A stretch of 10,548 bases of DNA from Schaalia odontolytica (GTDB taxonomy: Bacteria > Actinomycetota > Actinomycetes > Actinomycetales > Actinomycetaceae). The notes beneath the pieces are model-generated. The model saw only the letters and a program-made list of their open reading frames with translations, ran no database searches and was not told the DNA's origin. Location of the stretch: positions 1 through 10,548 of the forward strand of contig CATYYP010000040.1 in assembly GCA_958415245.1 (NCBI GenBank), read 5' to 3'. Every line of letters begins with the position of its first letter. Position 1 is the stretch's first letter. Positions 1 to 7,454 of this stretch are shown here, piece after piece. Both the position numbers and the translations under genes were made by a program.

Positions 1-1801
1 CCTGACGGGCTGCCTGGCGCTTGGCTTCTTCGGCCTCGCGGCGTTCACGAGCTTCACGACGTTCGCGGGCTTCTTGAAGCTCACGCTGGCGCTGTTCTTC
101 CTCGCGGGCGACGGCTGCGCGGCGCTGCTCCTCGGCGGCGTCTTCGGCCTGGCGGGCCGCCTCGCGCTGGCGCAGTCGCTCGGCGAGGGCGGCGCGTCGA
201 TCCTGCGGCTCGGACGGCAGCGGGGTCTTCGGTGCGGCGGTGTGCGCGGGTGCTGCATCGGCCGGAGGGGCCGGGATAGGCGCGGAACGCTGCGCGGGCG
301 CCGAGGCCTGGGGGCGCTGGGCGGTCTCGCTGCTGGGCTGCGGGACCTGCTCGGAGCGAGTGGGAGCTGCGTGCCTCGGGATGGAACCTGTAGTCGTGCG
401 GGTGGTGGCGGCCTGTGCGGGTATAGGAGCAGCGGGCGCAGGAGCCTTCTGCGCGGGAGCCGTCTTGGCCGTGGACCGCGTCGGGATCGGGGCCGATACC
501 GGTGTTGGTGGGTTCGCTGCGGGGGCCGGGACGGCTGCGTGGCGACCGGTCGAGGTCAGCGATCGGACAGCCCCCGATACTGCGGGCTCCTGCTCGCCGG
601 TCGCCTCGGGGTGCAGGCGACGAACCCGAGTGGGAGTGGACACGGGGCGAGAGACCGGGGGAACCTCGGCCTCGTCGAGGATCCGCGGGACGGCGGCGTG
701 GCGACCCGTGATCGGGATCGGGGCCGAGGAGGGGGCGATCGTCGTCGCTTCGTCGAGGACGGGCAGCTTGGCGTGGCGGCCCGTCGTCGCACGCAGCTTC
801 GGAGTGAGTCCCGAGGGGGGCTGCAGCATCTCGTCGGGCAGGGTGCGGCGCGTCAGGTGCCGCACCGGTGCGACGATCGGCACCGATGGCTGGACGGGTG
901 TGCGCACCTCTTCGGGGCGCTGCGCGGCCTTCGGCAGGGGCAGCGGGCGAGGGGTCACGGAGACGCCCATCGCTTTGGCTGCGCTCGCGATTTCGCGCAC
1001 GGCTGCGGACCCGGACTCGGGGCGCTTCGCGGGGTCCTTCTCCAGCAGGTGCAAGATGACGTCGGCCAGGGGCTCGGGCACGAAGTCCGGCAGCGGCGGA
1101 ACGGGATCGTTGACGTGCGCGAAGGCGATGTCTACCTGGGTTTCGCCGGTGAACGGGCGTCGACCGGCTGCGGCCTCATAGGCGATGACGCCGAGGGCGT
1201 AGAGGTCACCGATGGGGGTGGCGACCTCGCCCATGGCCTGCTCGGGCGGCAGGTACTGGGCGGTGCCCATGACCATGCCCGCGGCGGTCAGGTTGACCTG
1301 GCCCTTCGCGCGAGAGATGCCGAAGTCCGTCAGCTTCACCATGCCATCAGGGCGAACAATAATGTTCGCGGGCTTGATGTCGCGGTGCACGACGCCCGCG
1401 CGCGCGGCAGCGCCCAGCGCCATCGCGACCTGCACGAGGATCGGCATGAGGTACTCGGGCTCAATGCGGGAGCCGCCGCGCAGGTAATCCGTCAGCGGAT
1501 GGCCGTCGACGAGCTCCATAATGATCCAGCCGATACCGTCTTCCTCGCCCGAATCCTGAGTGTTGGCGATATTCGGGTGCGAGATCGACATCGAGTTACG
1601 GGCCTCGAGGCGCAGGCGCGAGAGCGAGAGCTCCTCGCCCGTCAGCTCGGGGCGCAGGACCTTCGCGGCGACGATGTGGCCGCTGACGCGGTCGCGGGCC
1701 TTCCACACCTCGCCCATGCCGCCCTGGGCGATCGGGGTGAGCAGCGTGTAGCGCCCCCCGAGCACTCGCCCGGCGCCGGAAGTCATGCGTGGCGTGCTCA
1801 C
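1..1801 (-). CDS. pknA: Serine/threonine protein kinase PknA-like (3' end outside window)
   Basis: A Hanks-type Ser/Thr kinase expected to phosphorylate cell-wall and division proteins. The kinase domain spans about residues 16-285: glycine loop QGGMGEV (26-32), ATP lysine K47, helix-C glutamate E66, catalytic loop HRDIKPAN (139-146) and DFG (159-161). The activation segment contains GMVMGTAQYL followed by PPEQA. From memory this stretch is closer to mycobacterial PknA than to PknB, and the place directly after pbpA also fits pknA. A Pro/Ala-rich linker follows (about 285-537) with three TGRHA-type repeats, then a charged Arg/Glu/Gln/Ala helix up to the window edge. No transmembrane segment or PASTA domain appears in the 600 visible residues. 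The GTG at 1801 overlaps the pbpA stop as GTGA and has a weak GGAAGCGGGG upstream, so I prefer it to the in-frame ATG at 1786. PknA rather than PknB is likely but not certain. Confidence 0.88.
   Translation of the reverse strand, partial: MSTPRMTSGAGRVLGGRYTLLTPIAQGGMGEVWKARDRVSGHIVAAKVLRPELTGEELSLSRLRLEARNSMSISHPNIANTQDSGEEDGIGWIIMELVDGHPLTDYLRGGSRIEPEYLMPILVQVAMALGAAARAGVVHRDIKPANIIVRPDGMVKLTDFGISRAKGQVNLTAAGMVMGTAQYLPPEQAMGEVATPIGDLYALGVIAYEAAAGRRPFTGETQVDIAFAHVNDPVPPLPDFVPEPLADVILHLLEKDPAKRPESGSAAVREIASAAKAMGVSVTPRPLPLPKAAQRPEEVRTPVQPSVPIVAPVRHLTRRTLPDEMLQPPSGLTPKLRATTGRHAKLPVLDEATTIAPSSAPIPITGRHAAVPRILDEAEVPPVSRPVSTPTRVRRLHPEATGEQEPAVSGAVRSLTSTGRHAAVPAPAANPPTPVSAPIPTRSTAKTAPAQKAPAPAAPIPAQAATTRTTTGSIPRHAAPTRSEQVPQPSSETAQRPQASAPAQRSAPIPAPPADAAPAHTAAPKTPLPSEPQDRRAALAERLRQREAARQAEDAAEEQRRAAVAREEEQRQRELQEARERREARERREAEEAKRQAARQ
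527..784 (-). repeat. Three TGRHA(A/K)(V/L)P motifs in the PknA linker
   Basis: The kinase linker carries the eight-residue motif TGRHAKLP at 784-761, TGRHAAVP at 709-686 and TGRHAAVP at 550-527. The first two are each followed closely by LDEA, giving an approximate unit of TGRHAxxP plus (R)(V/I)LDEA. Codons differ between copies, for example ACG GGC, ACG GGT and ACC GGT for Thr-Gly, so the protein sequence is kept more strictly than the DNA. The role is unknown. A phosphothreonine or protein-docking motif is one possibility. Confidence 0.8.
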
Positions 1802-3249
1802 TGGAGCCCCGCTTCCAGGAGGGCACGGGCGATCGGGCCGGCCACGTCTCCACCGTGCGGCGTGGGATCGTTGTCGTCGCCCTCAACGAGGACGGCGAAA
1901 GCGATGTGCGGGTTGTCCGCCGGGGCAAAACCGACGGCCCAGGCGTTCGCGCGGTCGCCGTTGCCGGTCTCGGCGGTACCGGTCTTCGCGGCCACCGCAA
2001 TGTTCGGCAGGGCCATCGTGGTGCCGGTGCCGTAGGGCTGGGAGACCACGGATTCCATCATGGCGCGCAGCTTTGAGGCCGTCTCCGACGAGATCGGTTT
2101 AGCGGCGTCGGTCGGGCTGTTCGTGCGCACGACCTGATTGTCGGCGTCCACGATCGAATCGATGAGGTAGGGGGTCATCATCTGGCCGTCGTTCGCGATG
2201 GCCTGGGCGACCTGCGCCATCTGCAGAGGCGTCGTCTGAACCGTGTATTGGCCGATCGAGCTCATCGCGAGCTGCGCGGCGTCCGTGTCGGCGGGGAACA
2301 CGGAGGGCGTCACCGTCAGCGGGATCTGCGACTCGCGGCCGAAACCGAAGCGGTTCGTTACGTCGAGGAGCTGCTGGTTTGTCAGCTGCTCGGAAGCCAG
2401 CACGAAGGTCGTGTTGCACGAGCGCGCGAAGGCCTCGGTGAGCGTCGGGTTGCCGTCACCGCAGGTGGAGGACTCGATGTTGGAGACCTCGGTCGCCGTG
2501 CCCGGCAGGGTCGTCGACACGGGTGAGGGCATGTGCATATCCGGGTCGGCGAGGCCGTTTTCGATGAGGGCGATCGTCGTCAGGATCTTGAACGTCGAGC
2601 CGGGGGCGTAGCGCTCGGAAATCGCGCGGTTGAGCAGCGGGTTGTTCGGATCCGAGGAGAGCGCGGAGAACGCGTTGGACACCGCGCCTGCGTCGGAGGA
2701 GGCCAGCTGGTTCGGGTCGAAGGTCGGCGACGAATACATCGCCAGAACCGCGCCGGTGCGCGCATCCAGGGCCACGACGGCGCCCTTGCGGTTACCGAGG
2801 GCCTCGGCCGCGGCCTTCTGCATCTGCGAGTTCAGGGTGAGGGAGACGCCTCCGCCCTGGCGGTTCTGGCCCGTCAGGAGGTTGCGCAGGCGCTGTCCGA
2901 GGAGGGTCTGGGACTGGCCGTCCAGGACGTCCTCCTCGGCGGCCTCGATGCCCGTCGACGCGTTGCCCACCGACGAGAAGTAGCCCGTGACCGGCGCGTA
3001 CAGCGGCCCCTCGGAGTAGGTGCGCACGTAGCGCTTCGAGTCTTCCTCGCGCTCCGAGGAGGCGATCGCCGTCTTGTCAACGATGATCGGGCCGCGGTCG
3101 GTTTCGGCCGCGTGCAGGATCGTGCGCTGGTTGCGAGCGTCGGCATTGAGTGAGGACGCGGAAATGAACTGCGTGTTCGTGACGCCCACGCCCAGCAGGG
3201 CGAACATCAGGAGAACGATGATGAAGATCTTGCGGATCTGGTTATTCAC
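1798..3249 (-). CDS. pbpA: Class B penicillin-binding protein (peptidoglycan transpeptidase) PbpA
   Basis: A membrane-anchored DD-transpeptidase that cross-links peptidoglycan outside the cell and probably works with the RodA encoded just upstream. It has 483 residues, close to the roughly 490 of mycobacterial PbpA. A short cytoplasmic N-terminus is followed by one membrane anchor at about 8-28. The N-terminal dimerisation region runs to about residue 150 and the transpeptidase domain fills the rest. The three penicillin-binding motifs are present: STFK at 218-221 (nucleophile S218), SCN at 277-279 and KTG at 422-424. The start is GTG, three bases after the rodA stop. The Shine-Dalgarno is weak, so translation probably depends on coupling. 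The stop overlaps the pknA GTG. The protein ends right after the transpeptidase fold, without PASTA domains. Confidence 0.95.
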   Translation of the reverse strand: MNNQIRKIFIIVLLMFALLGVGVTNTQFISASSLNADARNQRTILHAAETDRGPIIVDKTAIASSEREEDSKRYVRTYSEGPLYAPVTGYFSSVGNASTGIEAAEEDVLDGQSQTLLGQRLRNLLTGQNRQGGGVSLTLNSQMQKAAAEALGNRKGAVVALDARTGAVLAMYSSPTFDPNQLASSDAGAVSNAFSALSSDPNNPLLNRAISERYAPGSTFKILTTIALIENGLADPDMHMPSPVSTTLPGTATEVSNIESSTCGDGNPTLTEAFARSCNTTFVLASEQLTNQQLLDVTNRFGFGRESQIPLTVTPSVFPADTDAAQLAMSSIGQYTVQTTPLQMAQVAQAIANDGQMMTPYLIDSIVDADNQVVRTNSPTDAAKPISSETASKLRAMMESVVSQPYGTGTTMALPNIAVAAKTGTAETGNGDRANAWAVGFAPADNPHIAFAVLVEGDDNDPTPHGGDVAGPIARALLEAGLQ

Positions 3250-3252
3250 GGC

Positions 3253-4632
3253 TCACTCACCCACTCCCACGGCAGGCTGGATACCGGAGTTCCACGGCGC
3301 GGGGGCCGAGGCCGGGCGGCGAGCAGCGTCCGACACGCGGATCAGCAGCGCGACGGTGATCCAGGAGGACACCATCGACGAGCCGCCCGCGGCCAGGAAC
3401 GGGGCCGTCAGGCCGGTCAGAGGAATGATGCGTGTGATGCCGCCGAGCACCACAAACAGCTGAATGGCCAGCGAGAAGCTCAGGCCGGTCGCCAGGAGCT
3501 TGCCGAAGCCGTCGCGCACCGTCAGCGCCGCGCGCAGGCCTCGCTGGATGAGGATCAGGTACAGGACCAGGATGGCGGCCATGCCGGTCAGGCCGAGCTC
3601 CTCCGCGAAGGAAGACAGGATGAAGTCGGAGTTCGCCAGCGGCACGAGCTGCGGGTAGCCGCGACCCCAACCGGTGCCCATGAGGCCGCCCGAGGCCTGG
3701 CCGAACAGACCCTGAACGAGCTGGTAAGAACCTCGGTCGTACACCTCGGGATCCAGGGCGTTGAGCCAAATGTTGAAGCGCGTTTGCACGTGGCTGAAAG
3801 ACTTCACCGCGATCGCAACGGCCGGCACGAAGAGCGTGAAACCGATGACCAGCCACGACACGCGGTTCGTCGCCACGTACAGCATCGCGACGAACAGGCC
3901 GAAGAAGAGCAGCGAGGTACCCAGGTCGCGCTGCAGGACGAGGATCGCGATGCCGATCAGCCAGACGACCATGATCGGGCCGAGGTCGCGGGCGCGCGGC
4001 AGGCGCATGCCCAGGAACTTGCGGCCGCCGATCGCCAGATTGTCGCGGTTCGTCACGAGGTATCCGGCGAAGAAGATCGCCAGCGTGATCTTCACGAGCT
4101 CACCGGGCTGGACGGAGATGGGACCCAGGTGGATCCAGACGCGCGCGCCGAAGGTCTCCTGGCCCAGGCCGGGAATCATCGGCAGGAGCAGGAGGAACAG
4201 CGACAGCGCGCCGAAGGTGTAGGTGTAGCGGCGCAGCATGCGGTGGTCGCGCAGCATGATCAGGATGATGGCCGCGATAACGATCGCGATGCCCACGAAG
4301 AGCGCCTGGCGGAAGCCCACCGTGGCCTCGTCCCTGCGTGCGTACGACAGGTCGAGGCGGTAGATCATCGCCAGTCCCAGGCCCGTCAGCGCGACGGCGA
4401 CCGGCAGGATCACCGGGTCCGCGTAGGGGGCCAGGAAGTGCACGCCGACCTCGGCGATGATCGCGATCGCGACGAGCACGCCGACCTGCGTGAGAAGGTT
4501 CGCGGGGATCTCGCCCGTGTAGTTCAGCGAGGTCAGCACGTAGCCGGCGATGCCGACGGCCAGAGCCAGGCCCATGAGGGTCAGCTCCAGGAATCGGCGA
4601 GGCCGGGCGGGCGCGATCGATACGGTAGCCAT
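3253..4632 (-). CDS. rodA: SEDS-family peptidoglycan glycosyltransferase RodA (FtsW/RodA/SpoVE)
   Basis: A polytopic membrane protein that polymerises lipid II into glycan strands, with PbpA as the likely transpeptidase partner. It has 459 residues and about ten to twelve hydrophobic segments from residue 14 to 433. SEDS signatures are clear: QPGEL at 175-179, QRDLGTS at 234-240, the SDFILSSFAEELGLTG block at 335-350, and the C-terminal block at 404-420 containing PLTGLTAPFL and GGSSM. The C-terminus is a short Pro/Ala-rich tail. The ATG overlaps the pstP stop by one base (TAATG), with no clear Shine-Dalgarno, so translation is probably coupled. The neighbours favour RodA over FtsW, because division ftsW normally lies in the mur/dcw cluster. 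Family assignment is firm. Confidence 0.94.
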   Translation of the reverse strand: MATVSIAPARPRRFLELTLMGLALAVGIAGYVLTSLNYTGEIPANLLTQVGVLVAIAIIAEVGVHFLAPYADPVILPVAVALTGLGLAMIYRLDLSYARRDEATVGFRQALFVGIAIVIAAIILIMLRDHRMLRRYTYTFGALSLFLLLLPMIPGLGQETFGARVWIHLGPISVQPGELVKITLAIFFAGYLVTNRDNLAIGGRKFLGMRLPRARDLGPIMVVWLIGIAILVLQRDLGTSLLFFGLFVAMLYVATNRVSWLVIGFTLFVPAVAIAVKSFSHVQTRFNIWLNALDPEVYDRGSYQLVQGLFGQASGGLMGTGWGRGYPQLVPLANSDFILSSFAEELGLTGMAAILVLYLILIQRGLRAALTVRDGFGKLLATGLSFSLAIQLFVVLGGITRIIPLTGLTAPFLAAGGSSMVSSWITVALLIRVSDAARRPASAPAPWNSGIQPAVGVGE

Positions 4633-5930
4633 TAGGAGGCGCCCCCGCTCTGTGCCCCGGACTGGGCCTCACCGGACTGCGGCGCGCCCGACTGGGGCGT
4701 CGGCGACGAGGGGGTGGCGGGCTGGACGACCGAGCGGCGCAGACCCTCGATGTAGGAGTCGATGTCGGCGCGCGAGGAGCGCAGCACCGGGGTGTCGAGG
4801 CGCTGGCGGTCCACGGGCGCGAGGTCGGACAGCGCGACGTTGGAGACCTCCACCGCGTGGGAGAGCTGCCACGGACCGATCGACTGGGGGATGCCCTGGT
4901 AGATGACGACGTAGCCGTCCTGGCCGATCGCGTAGTACTGGGTCTGCGTCCACTTCCACGACATCCACGACGCGGCGACCACGAGGACCGTCACGAGTGA
5001 GATGAACACGGGGGTCCACCACGAGGAGCGGGGCTTGAGTTCGACGGGGGCCTCGTCCTCGTCGCTGGGGGTGCCCGAGGCCGAGGAGCCCAGGGCAGCG
5101 GCGCGCGCGGCCGCTCCGTCTCCGCCGCGCGACTTGGCGTTGCGGTCGATGGCCGCGGCGCCCACGATCTGCGGAGGAGCGGGCGGGAACGTGCCGGCGG
5201 GGACGATGTCCGCGATCACGCACGTGATGTTGTCGGGGCCGCCGCCCAGGAGGGCCAGGCGGATGAGCTCTTCGGCGCACTCGCCCGGATCCTTGAAATC
5301 GGCCATGACCTGGCCGATCGTCTCGGGGGAGACGAGGCCGGACAGGCCGTCGGAGCACAGCATCCAGCGGTCGCCGACGACGGCCTCGCGGATCGTCTCG
5401 TCGGGGGCCACGTCGGCCTGCGCGTCGCCGAGGATCTTCAGGACGACGTTGCGGTTGGGGTGGTGCTCGGCTTCCTCGGGCGTGATCTGGCCGGTGTCGA
5501 CCAGGTACTGCACGAAGGAGTGGTCGGTCGTGACCTGGGTGAGCGTGTCGCCGCGCAGCACGTAGGCGCGCGAGTCACCGATGTGGACCATTGCGAGGCG
5601 GTTGCCGGAGCGCATGAGCGCGATGCAGGTGGTGCCCAGGCCCTCGAGGTCGCGGTCGCGGCTCGAGCGGTCGGTGAGCTCCTCGTGCGCGTCGAGGAGG
5701 GCCTCGCGCAGGAGGGGGAGCATCGAGTCGGCCGGGTGCGAGTCCGTGTCGAGAGGCACGAGGTGCGCGAGGGCCACGGAGGAGGCGATGTCGCCGCCCG
5801 CGGGACCGCCCATGCCATCGGCGAGGACCAGCAGGTTCGCGCCGGCGTAGCCGGAGTCCTGGTTGTTGGAACGTACGAGGCCCACGTCGGAGCGGGCAGC
5901 GTAGTGGAATTGAACCGCGTTTCCTGACAT
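4632..5930 (-). CDS. pstP: PP2C-family Ser/Thr protein phosphatase PstP with transmembrane anchor
   Basis: A metal-dependent phosphatase expected to remove phosphates from PknA/PknB targets and from the kinases. It has 432 residues. The cytoplasmic PP2C domain (about 5-243) shows RSDVGLVRSNNQDS (13-26, with D25), ADGMGG (37-42, with D38), GDSRAY (118-123), SDGLSG (193-198) and GGPDNITC (230-237, with D233). These match the metal-binding aspartates of mycobacterial PstP. A disordered Ala/Gly/acidic linker (about 255-300) leads to one membrane helix at about 305-325, then an extracellular region of about 105 residues. The tail ends in Ser/Pro-rich sequence with four QSG units. The frame is open upstream to 5978, but the ATG at 5930 is preferred: it lies one base after the fhaB stop, has GGTGGG upstream and begins at the usual PstP N-terminus. 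Confidence 0.95.
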   Translation of the reverse strand: MSGNAVQFHYAARSDVGLVRSNNQDSGYAGANLLVLADGMGGPAGGDIASSVALAHLVPLDTDSHPADSMLPLLREALLDAHEELTDRSSRDRDLEGLGTTCIALMRSGNRLAMVHIGDSRAYVLRGDTLTQVTTDHSFVQYLVDTGQITPEEAEHHPNRNVVLKILGDAQADVAPDETIREAVVGDRWMLCSDGLSGLVSPETIGQVMADFKDPGECAEELIRLALLGGGPDNITCVIADIVPAGTFPPAPPQIVGAAAIDRNAKSRGGDGAAARAAALGSSASGTPSDEDEAPVELKPRSSWWTPVFISLVTVLVVAASWMSWKWTQTQYYAIGQDGYVVIYQGIPQSIGPWQLSHAVEVSNVALSDLAPVDRQRLDTPVLRSSRADIDSYIEGLRRSVVQPATPSSPTPQSGAPQSGEAQSGAQSGGAS

Positions 5931-5931
5931 A

Positions 5932-6435
5932 TCAACCCACCAATTCGAGAGTCGTCTGGCCGATGCGGATGACGTCACCGATCTTGAGCTGGCGTGGGGT
6001 GCTCAGGCGCTCGTCGTCGATGAAGGTGCCGTTACGGCTGGAGAGGTCTTCGATCCACCAGCCGTCGGACTGGGGGGTGAGTGCCGCGTGGCGGCTGGAC
6101 GCGTACTCGTCTTCGAGCACGAGGGTGCACGCGGGGGAGCGGCCGATGACGATGGGCGCCTCGCCGAGGGGCAGCATGGTGCCGACGAGGGGGCCGCCGG
6201 TCACCAGGAGATCCTTGGGAGCCAGCGGGTTCGTGGAGGTGCGCTTCTTGTTGTCCTTGCGCTTCTCACGGGAGGCTTTGCGGCGTGAGGTGGCCTTGTC
6301 GCGTCCCTTGCCGCGCGGGGTCACGACGGTGCCGAAGATGTCGCGTCGCAGCGTGTTGACGGCCGCGAGCACGAGGAGCCACAGCAGCACCAGGAAACCG
6401 ATGCGGAAAACGGTAAATGCGAGGTCAGTGGTCAC
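5932..6435 (-). CDS. fhaB: FHA-domain membrane-anchored protein FhaB (FipA-like)
   Basis: A phosphothreonine-reading protein of the PknA/PknB cell-wall signalling module. It has 167 residues, close to mycobacterial FhaB. One N-terminal membrane helix lies at about 5-26. A basic Lys/Arg-rich linker follows (about 38-66), then a C-terminal FHA domain at about 75-162. The phosphopeptide-binding residues are visible: GRS (98-100), SSRH (113-116) and SRNGT (133-137). The open frame continues upstream into fhaA, but the GTG at 6435 fits best. It starts just before the membrane helix, lies four bases after the fhaA stop and has GGAG nine bases upstream. An ATG overlapping the fhaA stop (6440) is out of frame and stops after two codons. 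Gene order and architecture make the call secure. Confidence 0.93.
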   Translation of the reverse strand: MTTDLAFTVFRIGFLVLLWLLVLAAVNTLRRDIFGTVVTPRGKGRDKATSRRKASREKRKDNKKRTSTNPLAPKDLLVTGGPLVGTMLPLGEAPIVIGRSPACTLVLEDEYASSRHAALTPQSDGWWIEDLSSRNGTFIDDERLSTPRQLKIGDVIRIGQTTLELVG

Positions 6436-6439
6436 TTCA

Positions 6440-7141
6440 TTAAACTCCGCTCTGGTCTGGGTGTGTCCAGAAGAGGATCTTGGTGCGTCCGATGACGATC
6501 TGGTTGCCGTCGAGTAGGGTCGCTGCGTCGATGCGGTGGCCCTCAACGAAGGAGCCGTTGGTGGAGCCCAGATCGGTCGCGATCACGCCGGTGGGGGTGA
6601 TGCGCAGTTCGAGGTGTCGGCGCGAGACGCCCGAGTCGTTGACGACGATGTCGGCTTCGGAGCCGCGTCCGATGACGGTGACGGGCTCGGTGAGCAGCCA
6701 CTTTTCGCCGTCGACGTCGATGATCGGGTGCTCGGGGGAGGCGTACGAGGCCGTGGCGGGAGCCGCGGGTCCCCGGCGGTTTTCAGCGTCGACCTTCAGG
6801 GTGCCGCTGGGCTCGGAGGCGTCCGCGATGAACTCGATCGTGACGGGGCCGAGGAGAGAGTAGCTGTTCGCCGCGGCGTGTTCGGTGGCCTGCTGGGCGA
6901 ACTCGTCGGCGAGGACGTCGAGGGACGCCTCGAGGGAGGTGAGGTCGGTGCGCGAGGCGTAGACCGAGAAGTGGTTCGCGGCAATGATGCGCGAGGCGGA
7001 GACTTCCTGGACGGATTCGTCCATGGCGCGGCGGATCGCCGTGGTGATGTCCACGGGCTTGATCCCCGACCGGAACACGCGCGAGAAGGCGCCGTTGACG
7101 CCTCTCTCGACGGCGCTCTCGAAGCGGTCGAAGATACTCAT
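6440..7141 (-). CDS. fhaA: FHA-domain protein FhaA (DUF3662 plus FHA), short form
   Basis: A cytoplasmic phosphothreonine-binding protein. In mycobacteria FhaA binds the phosphorylated pseudokinase domain of MviN/MurJ and restrains peptidoglycan synthesis. It has 233 residues. The N-terminal FhaA/DUF3662 domain (about 1-115) begins MSIFDRFESAVERGVNGAFS. A short linker (about 116-145) leads to an FHA domain (about 147-228) with GRG (158-160), SRRH (173-176) and STNGS (193-197). The protein is much shorter than the 527-residue M. tuberculosis FhaA because the long Pro/Gln-rich middle is nearly absent. The ATG at 7141 has a strong GAGGAGAG Shine-Dalgarno at 7149-7156, seven bases away. The frame stays open upstream to 7492, but that extension crosses the nrdF hairpin and resembles no known N-terminus. 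This is the first gene of the operon. Confidence 0.94.
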   Translation of the reverse strand: MSIFDRFESAVERGVNGAFSRVFRSGIKPVDITTAIRRAMDESVQEVSASRIIAANHFSVYASRTDLTSLEASLDVLADEFAQQATEHAAANSYSLLGPVTIEFIADASEPSGTLKVDAENRRGPAAPATASYASPEHPIIDVDGEKWLLTEPVTVIGRGSEADIVVNDSGVSRRHLELRITPTGVIATDLGSTNGSFVEGHRIDAATLLDGNQIVIGRTKILFWTHPDQSGV

Positions 7142-7148
7142 AGTCGTG

Positions 7149-7156
7149 CTCTCCTC
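7149..7156 (-). promoter_or_regulatory. Shine-Dalgarno of fhaA
   Basis: GAGGAGAG on the minus strand, seven bases before the ATG at 7141. It decides that fhaA begins at MSIFDRF and not at one of the upstream in-frame codons. Confidence 0.85.
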
Positions 7157-7254
7157 ATTCCCCCGCGCTGTGCGCGCGACGTACGGTGTGGGTGGAAGCG
7201 AGGCCGCTCCCAGTGACAGTTTAGCCGCCGCGCGAAGCGGTGTGGCCCCATCTG

Positions 7255-7269
7255 TCGGGATGTTCCCGA
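7255..7269. repeat. Short perfect inverted repeat TCGGGA-N3-TCCCGA
   Basis: Two six-base arms separated by three bases, about 115 bases upstream of the fhaA start. It could be an operator half-site pair or a small hairpin in the leader. At this length in GC-rich DNA, chance is also possible. Confidence 0.35.
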
Positions 7270-7304
7270 TGAGCAAAGGCCTGCGCGCTCGCATCGAAGG
7301 CCCG

Positions 7305-7330
7305 TCATGGCAGGGAATACCTTGCCATGA
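7305..7330. repeat. 26-base imperfect palindrome upstream of fhaA
   Basis: The arms TCATGGCA and TGCCATGA are perfectly complementary. Inside them three more positions nearly pair (GGG against CTT read as G-C, G-C and G-T) around a four-base AATA loop. As DNA it looks like a dimeric regulator's operator. As RNA it pairs better on the plus strand, because the minus strand has an A/C mismatch in place of G/U. It lies about 165 bases before the fhaA ATG. Confidence 0.5.
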
Positions 7331-7355
7331 TGCGCCTGTGACATTTGGTGCACAT

Positions 7356-7369
7356 GTTACACGTGTGAC
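7356..7369. repeat. Palindrome centred on ACACGTGT upstream of fhaA
   Basis: The sequence GTTACACGTGTGAC is a 14-base palindrome with one mismatched pair and a perfect eight-base core. It sits in a locally AT-richer stretch about 215 bases upstream of fhaA and may be a transcription-factor site. No regulator family can be named from the sequence alone. Confidence 0.4.
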
Positions 7370-7454
7370 GATAAGTGTGTCGGAGCAAACAGAGTGTGGA
7401 CAGGTCGTGTCGCATTTCTGTCGCTGGCGACTGTTGTTGGAGCCATCGAAAATG

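Noticed and set aside
74..2035. 653-codon open frame on the plus strand
   Set aside because: It runs antisense to pknA and the end of pbpA. The product is Arg/Gly-rich with no domain, and long antisense frames are usual in GC-rich genes with strong third-position bias. The minus strand encodes an intact kinase.
2533..3153. 206-codon open frame on the plus strand
   Set aside because: It is antisense to pbpA, whose three catalytic motifs show which strand is coding.
3784..4635. 283-codon open frame on the plus strand
   Set aside because: It is antisense to rodA, and its His/Asp/Arg/Gln-rich composition is what the complement of a hydrophobic membrane protein gives.
7217..7245. Promoter for fhaA with TAAACT as -10 and GCCACA as -35
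   Set aside because: The -35 matches only half of the consensus, and a GC-rich spacer containing a small hairpin makes the match unconvincing.
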